From contig JBFLFY010000049.1 in NCBI GenBank assembly GCA_041859875.1, positions 1 to 5,914 on the forward strand: a stretch of DNA of 5,914 bases, read 5' to 3'. The position numbers and the translations under genes were made by a program. The DNA is from Thermocaproicibacter sp041859875. Lineage in GTDB: Bacteria; Bacillota; Clostridia; Oscillospirales; Acutalibacteraceae. Position 1 is the first letter of the stretch. Every line of letters begins with the position of its first letter. A model generated the notes under the pieces. That model was not told where the DNA came from and did no database searches. It saw only the letters and a program-made list of their open reading frames with translations. Of this stretch, positions 5,200 to 5,914 are shown in pieces.

Positions 5200-5914
5200 T
5201 TATTCCGCGGTGTTGCTGTCGGCCAAAGCAGCCTGAATCATAACGGCACATTCCAGCCGCTTCTTTTCCAGCGCGCAGGAAATGGTGTGCGGCTTGCGGA
5301 TATTTCCCTCGTACTCCAGATTGTTGGCGTTGCAGCCACCACTGCAGTAAAATTTAGCCCAGCAGTTTTTGCACTCCGGTTTACTGTAAACGTTCGTCAG
5401 CGCAAAGCGGTTCTTCATCTCTTCATCCAATGAACCATCTAATACACTGCCCATTTTCCAATCTTCACGGCCAACAAACTGGTGGCAAGGATAAATATCG
5501 CCTGTTGGAGTAACGGCGACATACTCGTTGCCGCAACTGCAGCCACGCAGGCGCTTTATCGCACACGGGCCTTGGTTCAAGTCTATCATGAAATGGAAGA
5601 AATTAAAGCCTTTTCCGGCCTTTTTGCGCTCAATCATAAATTTAGAAAGCTTCTCGTATTCCTCAGAAATACGCGGAAGATCTTCTTCCTGAATGGAGTA
5701 GTCCAGCCTTTTGTCCGAAACAACCGGCTCGACCGATATTTCGTTGAAGCCAAGGTCAAGGTAATGTTTTATATCATTTAAAAAGTCTAAGTTATACTTG
5801 GAAAATGTTCCGCGCACATAATAATCTTTGTCTTTTGGACGGCGTTCCACAAGTTTCTGGAACTTTGGCACGATGGAGTCATAACTTCCGCTTCCGTCTA
5901 CACGTACGCGAAGG
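5200..5914 (-). CDS. scfB: SCIFF peptide maturase, radical SAM/SPASM thioether-forming enzyme (C-terminal part; N-terminus outside window)
   Basis: The visible 238 or so residues are the end of a radical SAM enzyme that forms thioether cross-links in the SCIFF ribosomal peptide (six cysteines in forty-five residues). Its SPASM domain binds extra iron-sulfur clusters. The domain starts with CSCGNEYVAVTPTGDIYPC (second Cys codon of the pair ends at 5485). It continues with the CX2CX5CX3C cluster CKNCWAKFYCSGGC at 5373-5332 and a final Cys in TISCALE. The wording CWAKFYCSGGCNANN and GREDWKMGSVLDG is characteristic of this maturase. The frame stays open past a GTG at 5871 with VDGSGSYDSIVPKFQKLV, so the CDS continues beyond the right edge. 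The radical SAM CX3CX2C motif is not in the window. The SCIFF precursor gene usually sits just upstream of the maturase and would be off the right edge. The spoIIM-like gene follows after about 84 bases. Confidence 0.93.
   Translation of the reverse strand, partial: LRVRVDGSGSYDSIVPKFQKLVERRPKDKDYYVRGTFSKYNLDFLNDIKHYLDLGFNEISVEPVVSDKRLDYSIQEEDLPRISEEYEKLSKFMIERKKAGKGFNFFHFMIDLNQGPCAIKRLRGCSCGNEYVAVTPTGDIYPCHQFVGREDWKMGSVLDGSLDEEMKNRFALTNVYSKPECKNCWAKFYCSGGCNANNLEYEGNIRKPHTISCALEKKRLECAVMIQAALADSNTAE

Noticed and set aside
4916..5251. Minus-strand open frame across the spoIIM start and the end of the maturase gene
   Set aside because: It overlaps two better-supported genes in another frame and has no recognisable domain; only its internal ATG at 5119 is noted as a possible alternative initiation site.
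5188..5781. Plus-strand open frames opposite the SCIFF maturase
   Set aside because: They are antisense to a strongly conserved SPASM-domain gene and lack ribosome binding sites and family resemblance.
1..5914. CRISPR array, tRNA, rRNA, riboswitch or transposon ends
   Set aside because: No regularly spaced repeats, cloverleaf, rRNA-like sequence, recognisable aptamer or transposase with terminal repeats was seen on either strand.

Overview
The window looks like chromosomal DNA from a spore-forming Clostridia bacterium, most likely of the Oscillospiraceae/Ruminococcaceae type. The reasons are moderate GC, strong AGGAGG-type ribosome binding sites, a SpoIIM-like sporulation protein beside a XerD-type recombinase, a SCIFF-peptide radical SAM maturase (a family largely confined to Clostridia) and a long XerC of the kind common in that group. 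The lineage is inferred from these families; there is no rRNA here to confirm it.

Left part, + strand (1-1525): the C-terminal part of a MacB/FtsX-type ABC transporter permease runs off the left edge and has an in-frame TAA close to that edge. It is followed after 7 bases by a protein resembling the DUF6873 family (predicted pentein/amidinotransferase-like fold). The two are probably co-transcribed. A 92-base gap follows, holding a weak terminator-like hairpin, a perfect 13-bp inverted repeat and a strong ribosome binding site. The inverted repeat can be read as an 11+6+11 Xer/dif-like core.

Middle (1618-2631, + strand): a full-length 337-residue XerC-like tyrosine recombinase with a complete catalytic set. 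It converges on a minus-strand gene cluster. A bidirectional-looking hairpin at 2650-2692 lies between them and overlaps the end of the minus-strand CDS.

Right part, minus strand, in transcription order: the C-terminal half of a SCIFF maturase (radical SAM/SPASM; N-terminus beyond the right edge), a SpoIIM-like membrane protein, a XerD-like tyrosine recombinase with a His where the catalytic hairpin Lys is expected, and a DUF624 membrane protein. Gaps of 30-33 bases suggest the last three form an operon. The spacer before spoIIM contains a sequence matching the sigma-E -10 consensus (CATACATT), which fits the known sigma-E control of spoIIM in Bacillus.

Most of the window is core Clostridia chromosome rather than a mobile element. 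The items most worth checking are the dif-like palindrome with a 16-bp copy of one half inside xerD, the altered catalytic hairpin of XerD, the putative sigma-E promoter, and the interrupted permease.
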